Below, piece after piece: positions 36,377 to 45,300 of a stretch of DNA of 64,000 nt. Below the pieces are notes generated by a model that saw only the letters and a program-made list of their open reading frames with translations, did not search any database and was not told where the DNA came from. The translations under genes and the position numbers were made by a program. Origin of the DNA: Planctomycetota bacterium (GTDB lineage: Bacteria > Planctomycetota > Planctomycetia > Gemmatales > Gemmataceae); NCBI GenBank assembly GCA_016195405.1, contig JACPZP010000077.1, positions 1-64,000 on the forward strand, in the 5' to 3' direction. How positions within the stretch are numbered: the stretch's first letter is position 1; each line of letters starts with the position of its first letter.

Positions 36377-37636
36377 ATTCTTTTCCTTTGAGCCGCGCAG
36401 ATCCTCCATGCGCCGCTTGATCTCCGCTTCATAGCCTCGATCCACGGGCTCATAGTAGCGCCGCACTTCAGGCAGATACTCCTGTTCGACGTGGCCGCCT
36501 TCGTAATCGTGACTGTATTTGTAGCCCTCGCCATGTCCAAATTTCTTCGCCCCTTTGTACGAGGCGTCGCGCAAATGCTTCGGCACCTCCAGCGTTCTGC
36601 CTGAGCGCACGTCTTCGCGCGCCTTGCCGATCGCCGCCGTTGCCGCATTCGACTTCGGCGCCGTGGCGATATACGTGACCGCCTGGGCAAGGGGCAGCTG
36701 GCACTCGGGCAGACCGACGAACTCGACCGCTTGCAAGGCCGCCGCGGCGACCACGAGCGCCTGTGGATCGGCGTTGCCCACGTCTTCCGAGGCACAGATC
36801 ACCACGCGGCGAGCGATGAAGCGCGGGTCCTCACCCGACTCCAGCATTCGCGCCAACCAGTAAATTGAGGCATCAGGGTCACTGCCGCGCATGCTCTTGA
36901 TAAAAGCGCTGGCCATGTCGTAGTGGGCGTCGCCGGTCGGATCGAAATCCATCACTTTGCGCTGGATCGAATCTTGGGCGACCGCGAGCGTGAATTCGAT
37001 AGGCTCCTTGTCGGCGGATAACACGCCGACTTCCAGGGCGCTTAAGGCCCGCCGCGCGTCGCCGTCGCAAATCTCCGCGAGAAAATCGAGGGCTTCGGGC
37101 GCCACGCGAATCTGCTTCTTGCCCAGGCCGCGTTCCGGATCGGCCAGCGCCCGCTCGACGACGACCTTGATCTGCTCGCGGGTGAGCGGTTGGAACGTGA
37201 AAATCTGGCTGCGGCTCAAAAGCGGAGAGTTGATGGCGAAGAACGGATTCTGCGTCGTAGCGCCAATCAGGATGATCCGGCCTTCCTCCACGTCCGGCAA
37301 CAGCACATCCTGCTGGGCGCGATTGAAGCGGTGCAATTCATCCACGAAAAGGATGGTCCGCTTGCCGGTATCTGCCAGCTCCGCGCGGGCCTCGTCGAGG
37401 ATTTCACGCACCTCCTTGATACCCGCGGCCACCGCGTTGAGTTGGCGGAAAGCGCAGTGCGTGTGCTGGGCGATCACATGGGCGAGCGCCGTCTTTCCGG
37501 AGCCCGGCGGACCGTAGAAGATCACCGAACCGAGGCGATCCGCCTGCAAGAGCCGGCGCAAGAGCTTTCCTTCGCCGAGAAAATGCTCCTGGCCTACGAA
37601 TTCATCGAGGTTGCGCGGCCGCATCCTCGCCGCCAA
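36371..37636 (-). CDS. rarA: Replication-associated recombination protein RarA (MgsA)
   Basis: The AAA+ ATPase has Walker A GPPGSGKTALAH, Walker B LFVDELHRF, sensor 1 GATTQNP, and the C-terminal RarA domain with SASEDVGNADP-like and APKSNAA signatures. It acts at stalled replication forks with SSB and RecA. The given start is TTG 37636 (421 residues, AGAAGG 8 bases upstream). However, the frame is open a further 17 codons to an ATC at 37687 with a perfect GGAGG 8 bases before it. Those codons encode LFQKAHEQNLQKAQP, which resembles the N-terminus of many RarA proteins. The true start may therefore be non-canonical. Confidence 0.95.
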   Translation of the reverse strand: MAARMRPRNLDEFVGQEHFLGEGKLLRRLLQADRLGSVIFYGPPGSGKTALAHVIAQHTHCAFRQLNAVAAGIKEVREILDEARAELADTGKRTILFVDELHRFNRAQQDVLLPDVEEGRIILIGATTQNPFFAINSPLLSRSQIFTFQPLTREQIKVVVERALADPERGLGKKQIRVAPEALDFLAEICDGDARRALSALEVGVLSADKEPIEFTLAVAQDSIQRKVMDFDPTGDAHYDMASAFIKSMRGSDPDASIYWLARMLESGEDPRFIARRVVICASEDVGNADPQALVVAAAALQAVEFVGLPECQLPLAQAVTYIATAPKSNAATAAIGKAREDVRSGRTLEVPKHLRDASYKGAKKFGHGEGYKYSHDYEGGHVEQEYLPEVRRYYEPVDRGYEAEIKRRMEDLRGSKEKNK

Positions 37637-37730
37637 GGGCTGGGCCTTCTGCAGGTTCTGCTCGTGAGCTTTTTGGAAGAGTTGGATGGTCTAATCCTCC
37701 GGTGAGTACACCAGAGTATTCTACCATGAC

Positions 37731-37797
37731 CGGCTTGCGTTTCGCGCTCACGGGACTTATTCAAGGGAAACATCCCGCGAGCGCGAAACGCAAGCGG
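37731..37797. repeat. Palindromic element family B, copy 1
   Basis: The left arm contains GCTTGCGTTTCGCGCTC and the right arm GAGCGCGAAACGCAAGC. Arms are about 25 bases with two mismatches around a 17-base centre. It lies between rarA and mqnD. Confidence 0.88.
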
Positions 37798-37802
37798 CAG
37801 AA

Positions 37803-38639
37803 TCAAACGAACTCGACAGCCACCGGCGATGGGATGACGCCGGCGCGGTGACCTTCTTCGAGGAGCCGGTCCACCGCCGCCCGGCCGCGCGCACCGTAAT
37901 CCAGCGTCCAGTCGTTGACGTACATGCCGACAAACTTGTCCGCGAGTCCCCGATCCATGTCGCGCGCGTAGCCAAGGGCGTAGGTGAGCGCTTCCTGGCG
38001 ATGTTCCAGGCCGTAGCGAATGCTCTCCTTGATTAGCCGGCTGACTTCGCGAATTGTCTGATTGCCAAGGTCGCGCCGCACCACATTTCCCCCAAGCGGC
38101 AGCGGCAAGCCCGTCTTTTCCTGCCACCACACTCCAAGATCGACCAACAACCGCAGCCCCTGGTTTTGGAAAGTTAGCTGTCCCTCGTGAATGATCAGAC
38201 CCGCGTCCACCTTCCCCTGCGCCACGGCATCGAGAATGCGCTCGAACGGCAACACTTCGTAACTCAACTCGCCGGGAACGAGCAACCGAAGCGCCAGAAA
38301 CGCCGTCGTCATCGTCCCCGGCACGGCGATGCGGGCGCTGCGAAGATCGGAAAGAGTCAACGGTGTTTTCGTCACCACCATTGGCCCATACTTGTCGCCC
38401 ATGCTGCAACCCGTCGACAACAGCGCGTATTTGTCCGATAGGTATGCGTAAGCGTGGATGCTGACCGCCGTCACCTCCAGTTCGCCCTTGAGCGCCCGGC
38501 GATTGAGCGTTTCGATGTCTTGCAGCTCGTGCCGAAACTCCAGATCGCCGGTGTCGAGCTTGTTGTGTGCCAGCGCATAGAACATGAACGCATCGTCGGG
38601 ATCGGGACTATGGCCGACGCGGATGAGACGTTTGGGCAT
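37803..38639 (-). CDS. mqnD: 1,4-dihydroxy-6-naphthoate synthase MqnD-like
   Basis: This 278-residue protein of the MqnA/MqnD periplasmic-binding-like fold begins RVGHSPDPDDAFMFYAL, the typical MqnD opening. It carries TAVSIHAYAYL, GPMVVTK and DAGLIIHEGQLTF, where MqnD has its conserved His. It converts cyclic dehypoxanthinyl futalosine to 1,4-dihydroxy-6-naphthoate in the futalosine route to menaquinone. GGAGG lies about 10 bases before the ATG; a longer frame upstream has no support. No other mqn gene is visible. Confidence 0.9.
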   Translation of the reverse strand: MPKRLIRVGHSPDPDDAFMFYALAHNKLDTGDLEFRHELQDIETLNRRALKGELEVTAVSIHAYAYLSDKYALLSTGCSMGDKYGPMVVTKTPLTLSDLRSARIAVPGTMTTAFLALRLLVPGELSYEVLPFERILDAVAQGKVDAGLIIHEGQLTFQNQGLRLLVDLGVWWQEKTGLPLPLGGNVVRRDLGNQTIREVSRLIKESIRYGLEHRQEALTYALGYARDMDRGLADKFVGMYVNDWTLDYGARGRAAVDRLLEEGHRAGVIPSPVAVEFV

Positions 38640-38696
38640 GATTGAATATCCTCCGAGATGCCTAACCGCGGCGGCGCGGGCCGGATAACGGGCGAT

Positions 38697-38748
38697 CCGT
38701 TTACGTTTCGCGCTCGCATGGCGCCGCGCGAGCGCGAAACGCAAGCGG
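38697..38748. repeat. Palindromic element family B, copy 2
   Basis: A left arm containing ACGTTTCGCGCTCGC (38697-38722) faces a right arm GCGAGCGCGAAACGCAAGC (38723-38748), with no spacer. It lies upstream of mqnD and just after the end of the BNR protein gene. Confidence 0.85.
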
Positions 38749-38752
38749 CTGG

Positions 38753-41700
38753 CTATTTACTCTCGGGCACCACCACGTTTGGAATTTCCAGTGCCCGCGC
38801 GCGTTCGTTAATGCGGTTCAAATCCTCGCGACACGAGCGCCACTCGCCTAGGAGCGTGCCGAGTTCGCGGGCCACGTCGGCATAGACCTCGCGCATGCCC
38901 TGGGTCAGCGGTACATCCGCCTCGATGGCCGTCGCGTAAATAGGGGCGAGCTGCGAGTAGAGTTTCGCCCCGCCTTTCATGGCGAGGATGTCGTAGGTCA
39001 CCTCGGCCTTCGGATTGTGCAGCTTGCTTTCCAAGTCGTCGAGCCGGGCAAGCAGCTTGTCGATGGGTGCGAGCAACTCCTTCGCCTTGTCGAGGTTCTT
39101 CCAGGCTTCCTTGCGGTCCTTAAGCTGAGCGCGCAGGCTTTTCAAATCGATCACGGCATTCGATAAAGAACTGATGTTCTTGTCGACTTTCATGGCGAAA
39201 TCGTGGCGGGCGATCAATTCCTCCATCGAACTTTTGCAGCGCGGGTCGGGCAGCACTTGCAGCTTCTCGGTCAGGGTCTTGCCGTCCACCGTCAGCTTGA
39301 GCGTGTAGACGCCCGGCAAGGCGAGCGGGCCGCGAAACGGGATGCCGGCGTCGTTCCTGGCGCCGGGGATGATCTTGGGGCCGGTTTGGCTCAAGTCCCA
39401 GGCGACGCGGTGCAGGCCGGGCTCCTTCGCCAGCACGGTGGGCTTGGGAGCGCCGGTGGGATCGGGAGCGGTTTCGTCGTCTTCCACGTCTGATTTCTTG
39501 CTGGTCAGCTCGCGCACGCGGTTATTGTCTTTGTCGAAGATCTCCAGCGCGATTTCGTCCTTGGGCTTCTTGTCGAGAAAGTAGTGGATGACGGCGCCCT
39601 TGGGCGGGTTCGCGCCGGGATGGCGATCCTCCGGCGTGTACAATTCGCCGTGATAGCGCCAACGGATCGAAGGCTGCACCGGGAAGAGATGCGGGGCTTT
39701 CGTTTCAGCTTTCCATTGGCGGATGGGCGTGATGTCGTCGAGAATCCAAATCGAGCGGCCATTGGTGCCGACCACCAAATCGTTGTCCTTGACGTGCATA
39801 TCGCAGATGGCCGCGGTCGGCAGATTCAGTTTGAGCTTCTCCCAGGTTTGGCCGTCGTCGCGGGAAAAATGGATGCCGGTCTCGCTGCCGACGAAGAGCA
39901 AGCCGTGGGACAGGCTGCCAGCTTGTCTGTTGCCGGCGGATCCGTCGCCTGCCGTTTTGGGCAGGCTGGCAGCCTGTCCTACGGGATCAACGCGCACTAC
40001 GCGCAGATAGTCTTCCTGGGGGAGTTTGGCGGACAAGTTGATCCAGGTCTTGCCGTAATCGGCTGTCTTCCACAGGTAGGGCTTATTGTCGTCGAGGCGA
40101 TGGGCGTCGGCGACGAGGTACGCGACGGCAGGATCGCTAGGCGAGGCTTCGATGCAAGTCACGGTCGCCCACTCGGGCAGGCCGGGAATGTTCTTGGTGA
40201 CGTTGTCCCATTTTTGGCCGCCGTCCTGGGAAACGTGGACCAGGCCGTCGTCGCTGCCGGCCCAGAGCATGCCGGCTTTCTTGGGCGATTCGGCGACGGC
40301 GAAGATGGTGCCGTAGATTTCGACGCCGGTGTTGTCGCCGGTGATGGGTCCGCCCGACCATTTCTGCTTCGATTTATCGTTGCGGGTCAGATCGGGGCTG
40401 ATCGCTTTCCAGGAATTGCCCTCGTCGGTGGAAGCGAAGAGCACGTTGGCGGCGTGATAGATTTTCTTGGGATCATTGGGCGAGATCAGAAGCGGCGCCG
40501 TCCACTGGAAGCGATATTTGAGGTCCTCGGCGCCGTGGCCCGACGGATTGAACGGGTACGTGGTGATGTTGCGGGCTTGGCGGTTGCGGTGGTCGTAGCG
40601 CGACAGGAAGCCGCCGTATTCGCCGGAGTAGATGATGTTGGGATCGCGCGGGTCGGCGACGGTCGAGCCGGTTTCGCCGCCGCCGACGGGATGCCAGTCA
40701 TGGGTCACGATGCCAGTGGACGACAGGCTGTTGCTGGGACCGCGGGCCGTGCCCAGGTCTTGCATGTTGCCCATGATGTTGTAAGGCACGGCGTTATCGA
40801 CGCTGATGTGGTAGAACTGCGAAATGGGCAGGGGCGGTGCGTACCAGGTTTCGCCGCCGTTGACGCTGATGTTGACGCCGCCGTCGTTGCTGCCGATCAT
40901 CCGCCGCGGATTTTTCGCGTCGATCCAGAGGTCGTGGTTATCGCCGTGATGCATGCCCTTGTGGCCCTTGAAGGTCTTGCCGCCGTCGATGCTCTTGAGC
41001 TGGCGCACCGATTGGCACCAAACGACGTCGGGGTTGGCGGGATCGACGGTGAGCGTGGAAAAGTACCAGGGACGCTGGCGTAGATAACGGCCGGCGTTTA
41101 TGAGGGACCATTTTTCGCCGCCGTCGTCGGAGCGATAAAGCCCGCCCTTTTCGGCTTCGACGAGAGCATAGATTCTGCGGCTGTCGCTGGGCGCGATCGC
41201 CAAACCGACGCGGCCCCAAATGCCTTCGGGCAGGCCGTTGTCATCGTCTGCAGACTCCCGCGGGCCTTTGGGTCCCAGGCCTGCTTCTGACAATGCGGCC
41301 CGCATCCGTGAGCTGTCGTCCTTTGCCTCCTTCTCGCCATTCGGTCCCAGTCGCTTCCACGTATCGCCGGCGTTGTCGGAGCGATAGATGCCACTACCGG
41401 AGCCGCCGCTCGTCATCTCCCAAGGGGACCGCTCTGTCTCCCAAAGCGCAGCAAAGAGAACGCGAGGATTTGCGGGATCAAAACAGACGTCAATCGCGCC
41501 GATGCTCTTCCACAGTGGCCCGAGTCCTTCGCCTTTGGTGCCGGTATGGACTTTTCCCCTGAATCTTTTCTCGCTCAGGACTCGCGTCCACGTTTTTCCG
41601 CCGTCCGTGGTCCGATATACCCCGCGTGCTGGATCATTTTCTTGGTCCGGGCCGTAGCGTTCCCTTGGATAAAAAATGCTTCCGAGCACCGCCGCGAGCG

Positions 41701-42202
41701 CGATGTCCGGATTCGTCGGATGGACGATCATTTGGCCGATTTGTCCCTTTTGCTTCCAGACGTGCTTCCAGCTTTTGCCGCCGGTGGTCGACTTGTAGAT
41801 GCCGTTGCCGGGCATGACGTTGCCGCGGATGTTGGCTTCGCCGGAGCCCACGTAGATGATGTTCGGATCGGACGGGGCGACGGCGATCGCGCCGATCGAC
41901 GACGTGGGCTGATCGTCGAAGATCGACTTCCAACTAAAGCCGCCGTCGGTCGATTTCCAAACGCCACTGGCCGCCGCCGCGGCATAGTACGTGGACGGAT
42001 CGCCTGGGACGCCGCAGGCGCGGCTGACGCGTCCTCCCGCGGCAGGGCCGATTGAGCGAAATTTGAGATTCTTAAAGGGGCCTTTGTCCTCCTTGGCGTC
42101 CTTTTCCTTGGCGTCCTTGTCTTTGGCCTCCTGGGCGGTAGAGAACGTCCAGAAGAGGCAGGTCATCAACAACGCGACGAGAGACAGACGCAAGAGTTTC
42201 AC
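38753..42202 (-). CDS. Large secreted BNR/sortilin-like propeller protein
   Basis: This is a protein of about 1149 residues with a signal peptide. A long run of BNR/VPS10-type propeller blades follows (repeated STDGGxSWK, GVYRTTDGGKTW, DDGGEKWS), and then a C-terminal mostly helical part from about 950. The product resembles the planctomycete glycosyl-hydrolase-annotated WD40/YVTN/BNR family; no catalytic site is evident. GTG 42202 is chosen because GAGGAAA lies 8 bases upstream; TTG 42217 has no such site. A palindromic repeat is inserted in frame near residue 745 (39909-39980), adding about 25 residues. Confidence 0.85.
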   Translation of the reverse strand: MKLLRLSLVALLMTCLFWTFSTAQEAKDKDAKEKDAKEDKGPFKNLKFRSIGPAAGGRVSRACGVPGDPSTYYAAAAASGVWKSTDGGFSWKSIFDDQPTSSIGAIAVAPSDPNIIYVGSGEANIRGNVMPGNGIYKSTTGGKSWKHVWKQKGQIGQMIVHPTNPDIALAAVLGSIFYPRERYGPDQENDPARGVYRTTDGGKTWTRVLSEKRFRGKVHTGTKGEGLGPLWKSIGAIDVCFDPANPRVLFAALWETERSPWEMTSGGSGSGIYRSDNAGDTWKRLGPNGEKEAKDDSSRMRAALSEAGLGPKGPRESADDDNGLPEGIWGRVGLAIAPSDSRRIYALVEAEKGGLYRSDDGGEKWSLINAGRYLRQRPWYFSTLTVDPANPDVVWCQSVRQLKSIDGGKTFKGHKGMHHGDNHDLWIDAKNPRRMIGSNDGGVNISVNGGETWYAPPLPISQFYHISVDNAVPYNIMGNMQDLGTARGPSNSLSSTGIVTHDWHPVGGGETGSTVADPRDPNIIYSGEYGGFLSRYDHRNRQARNITTYPFNPSGHGAEDLKYRFQWTAPLLISPNDPKKIYHAANVLFASTDEGNSWKAISPDLTRNDKSKQKWSGGPITGDNTGVEIYGTIFAVAESPKKAGMLWAGSDDGLVHVSQDGGQKWDNVTKNIPGLPEWATVTCIEASPSDPAVAYLVADAHRLDDNKPYLWKTADYGKTWINLSAKLPQEDYLRVVRVDPVGQAASLPKTAGDGSAGNRQAGSLSHGLLFVGSETGIHFSRDDGQTWEKLKLNLPTAAICDMHVKDNDLVVGTNGRSIWILDDITPIRQWKAETKAPHLFPVQPSIRWRYHGELYTPEDRHPGANPPKGAVIHYFLDKKPKDEIALEIFDKDNNRVRELTSKKSDVEDDETAPDPTGAPKPTVLAKEPGLHRVAWDLSQTGPKIIPGARNDAGIPFRGPLALPGVYTLKLTVDGKTLTEKLQVLPDPRCKSSMEELIARHDFAMKVDKNISSLSNAVIDLKSLRAQLKDRKEAWKNLDKAKELLAPIDKLLARLDDLESKLHNPKAEVTYDILAMKGGAKLYSQLAPIYATAIEADVPLTQGMREVYADVARELGTLLGEWRSCREDLNRINERARALEIPNVVVPESK
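39909..39980. repeat. Palindromic element family D inserted in frame in the BNR gene
   Basis: GGACAGGCTGCCAGC (39909-39923) is the perfect reverse complement of GCTGGCAGCCTGTCC (39966-39980). The 72 bases are translated as an atypical QAASLP ... RQAGSLS segment between two blades of the propeller. Confidence 0.88.
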
Positions 42203-42340
42203 GGAGAGTTTCCTCAAGAAGACAGACGAGCGTCGTTTCGGTTTGGGATAACCTACCGGCTTTTAGACGTGCAGCAACGGGCGGGCGAATCACATCACAC
42301 GGCGCAGGGTGTGGATATAGTTATTGGGTAAGGTTTGGGA

Positions 42341-42386
42341 AATACCCCCGCAGGCTCGAAGACTCACCTGCGGGCTTGGGGGTTAT
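42341..42386. repeat. Palindromic family E copy 2, immediately upstream of the kinase gene
   Basis: CCCGCAGG (42347-42354) pairs with CCTGCGGG (42367-42374), with outer CCCC/GGGG pairing. Reverse-complemented, the unit matches the recA terminator (CGAGTCTTCGAG-like centre). It ends 4 bases before the start codon used, so it may mask the ribosome binding site. Confidence 0.7.
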
Positions 42387-42389
42387 TGC

Positions 42390-45300
42390 ATGATGCTCGG
42401 GCGATATCGACTCTTGGCACAGCACGGCGTGGGGCCCGACGGGGAATCGTATCAGGCCCAGGTCGACGGCGGCGCTTGCGAAGTGCGGATTCTCGCGGGG
42501 GCGCGGGCTAAACCGGAGCGCTGGCGACAAGCGGTCAAGCGTCTCAAGGTGGCCGCGATGCTCGAGCATCCCGTCGTGCTGCGGCTGCTTGAGGTCCATT
42601 TCGAGCACGATCCGCCGTTTGTCGCGCTGGAAGAAGCGCCCGCCGAGCGGCTTGGCGACGCGGCAAAAAAGAGTTCCTGGCCGCTGGAGAAGGTGCTAAG
42701 TGTCGCGCGCGAATTGGCGGCGTGCCTGGAGGCGGCCCATCGGCTTGGCTTGGTGCATGGGCGGCTGGGGCCGATGACCATTTATTGGCGCGAAGGGAAG
42801 GGCGTGCGGCTGGATTTTTCAGGGGTGGAAACCGGTAACGCTTCGGGACAGGCAAAGTTGTCCGCCTCTACGGCGCCGGAGCTTGTCAAAGGACGCGAGC
42901 CGGATGCGGCGGCGGATATGTTCGCGCTGGGCGCGGTGCTTTCCTGGATGGCGGGCGAGAAGCGGCCGCACGGTCAGACGTCGACCTTCCATGAATTGCT
43001 GGCGGCGCTCTCGGCGAAGGATCCCAATGACCGGCCTTCCGCGCAGGACGTAGTTCGCGAGCTAGGGCGGATCTTGATCCGAGAAGCGCCGCTTGCGAGT
43101 AGGCCGCTGGACGAGACGCAGGTTCCCTCCGACCCCGGCGCGATGGCTGCGGCCGCGATCGGCGTCGGTGAAGCGGACGGCTCGCCGCGCCGCCTGGGCC
43201 GCTTTCGCCTTTTGGAGCTGCTCGGCGAAGGCGGCCTGGGAAAGGTCTACCGCGCGGAGGACGTCAGCGACGGCACGGTGGCCGCCGTCAAGGTCTTGCA
43301 TCCGTCGCTGGCGCTAAGGGCATCCGTCGTCAAGCGCTTTCACAAGGAAGCCCGCCTCTTGGGCGAGATCAAAAATCCCTTCATCGCCAATCTGCTCGAA
43401 AACAACCGCGACGGCAGCATCCACTACCTGGCGCTCGAGTTCATCGCCGGCGTCAGCCTCGACCAAATCCTGCGCGATCCTCGCCTTTGTCCGGAAAGAC
43501 GGATGCCGGAAATCGCGGCCGTCGGCATGGCCATCGACGTGACGCGCGCCCTGGCCGACCCGCATCGCCGCGGCATTATTCACCGCGACATCAAGCCGCA
43601 AAATGTCATGGTGCTGCGCGACTCGTGGTTGTTCCGCACGCTCGAAGACGCGGCGCAGGGCAAGTCCGTGAAGAATCGCACCGTGCCGGCGTCGGCCGGA
43701 GCGAAGTTGTGCGACTTTGGATTAGCTCGCCATGTCGTCGAAAGCGAGTCGCTGAACCTGACGCAGGCCGGCTCGCCGATCGGCACGCCCCTGTACATGT
43801 CTCCGGAGCAGGCGGCCGGCAAGGACACGGTCGGGCCTCCCACCGACGTTTACGCCATCGGCGCGACGCTCTTTCACATGCTTGCCGGACAGCCGCCGTT
43901 CATGGCCGAGACCGCGCTGGCCCTGAGCCTGATGCACGAGCGTGAGGCGCCGCCGTCCCTCAAGAAGCTGGAGCCTCATCTCAGCGACGGCATCTGCCGC
44001 ATTGTCAACAAGTGCCTGGCCAAAACGCCGGCGGAACGTTACGCAGATGCCGGCGAGCTATTGGAGGAGTTGGAACGCCATTTTCGCGGCGAGCCTTCCA
44101 GCATCGCCCTGCACCCGAACCTTCCCAAGCCGACCGGCAAGGTGCTCGTCTACGATTGGACCTGGGACTTGCAGGCCGGCCCCGAACAGCTTTGGCCCTA
44201 TGTTTCCAACACCGATCGGCTTAACAAGGCGGTCGGCATCCCGTCCGTCATGTTTCGCGCTCAAATCGGAGAGAAAGACGGCGCGCTGCAAGCGCCCGTG
44301 GAGCGCTTCGGTGAGTTTCGCAAGGCGGGAGTCACCAACGCCTGGCAGGAGCATCCTTTCGAATGGATCGAGGGCCGCCGGCTCGGTGTCCTGCGCCAAT
44401 ACTCACGCGGCGTCTTCAAATGGTTGGCGTCAATGACCGAATTGAGCGCCCTGCCCAATGGCGGCACGCGTTTGTCGCATAAAGTGTTGGTGGAGCCGCG
44501 CGGCTTTTTGGGACGCATGGTGGCGGGCATCGAGATCGGCTTCAAGGGCCGCCGCGCCGTCGAGCGCGTCTATCGCCGCATCGACGCCTTCTTGCGTGGC
44601 GGGTTGGACGCCCCGGCGATTGTCGATGCCTTCGAGACGCCGGCCCAACTTTCCGCCTCCGCGCAGAGACGCCTCGACGAACTTCTTGACAAGCTACGCC
44701 GGCGCGATGTTCCAGGCGAGGTGCTGTTGCCCCTGGGCGAATTTCTCCGCCAGGCGCCCGATCAGGAGGCGGCCCGCATTCGCCCTCTTGCTTTGGCGCG
44801 GCGGCTCGGAGTCGATCCGAATCAGCTCACGGCGGCCTGTTTGCACGGGGCGCGGGAAGGCCTGCTCGTCCTTCTCTGGGACATTCTTTGTCCGTTGTGT
44901 CGCATACCCGGCGACATCAAAGAAACGCTGAAATCGCTCAAAGACCACGCCCATTGCGAGGCGTGCAACAGCGACTTTCCGGTTGACTTCGCCAATTCGG
45001 TCGAGCTGATCTTCCGCGTCCATCCGGAAATCCGCGCCTGCGAGACGCGGACCTATTGCATCGGCGGTCCCGCTCATTCGCCGCACGTCGTCGCCCAGGT
45101 GCGGGTGGCGCCGGGAGAACGCCTCGACCTCGATCTGGTTTTGGGCGAAGGCGCTTTTCGGGTGCGCGGGCCGCAGCTTCCCAACAGCTGGGACTTCATT
45201 GTCGACGGCGGCGCCCTCTTGACGCGCTGGACCTTAAGCGTCCCGGCCGATTTCATTCCAAGGCACGACAAGCAAGACGCCACGCTCATTGAGCCGCCGC

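Noticed and set aside
39584-41083. 499-codon plus-strand frame opposite the BNR gene
   Set aside because: Antisense to propeller blades; no supporting feature.
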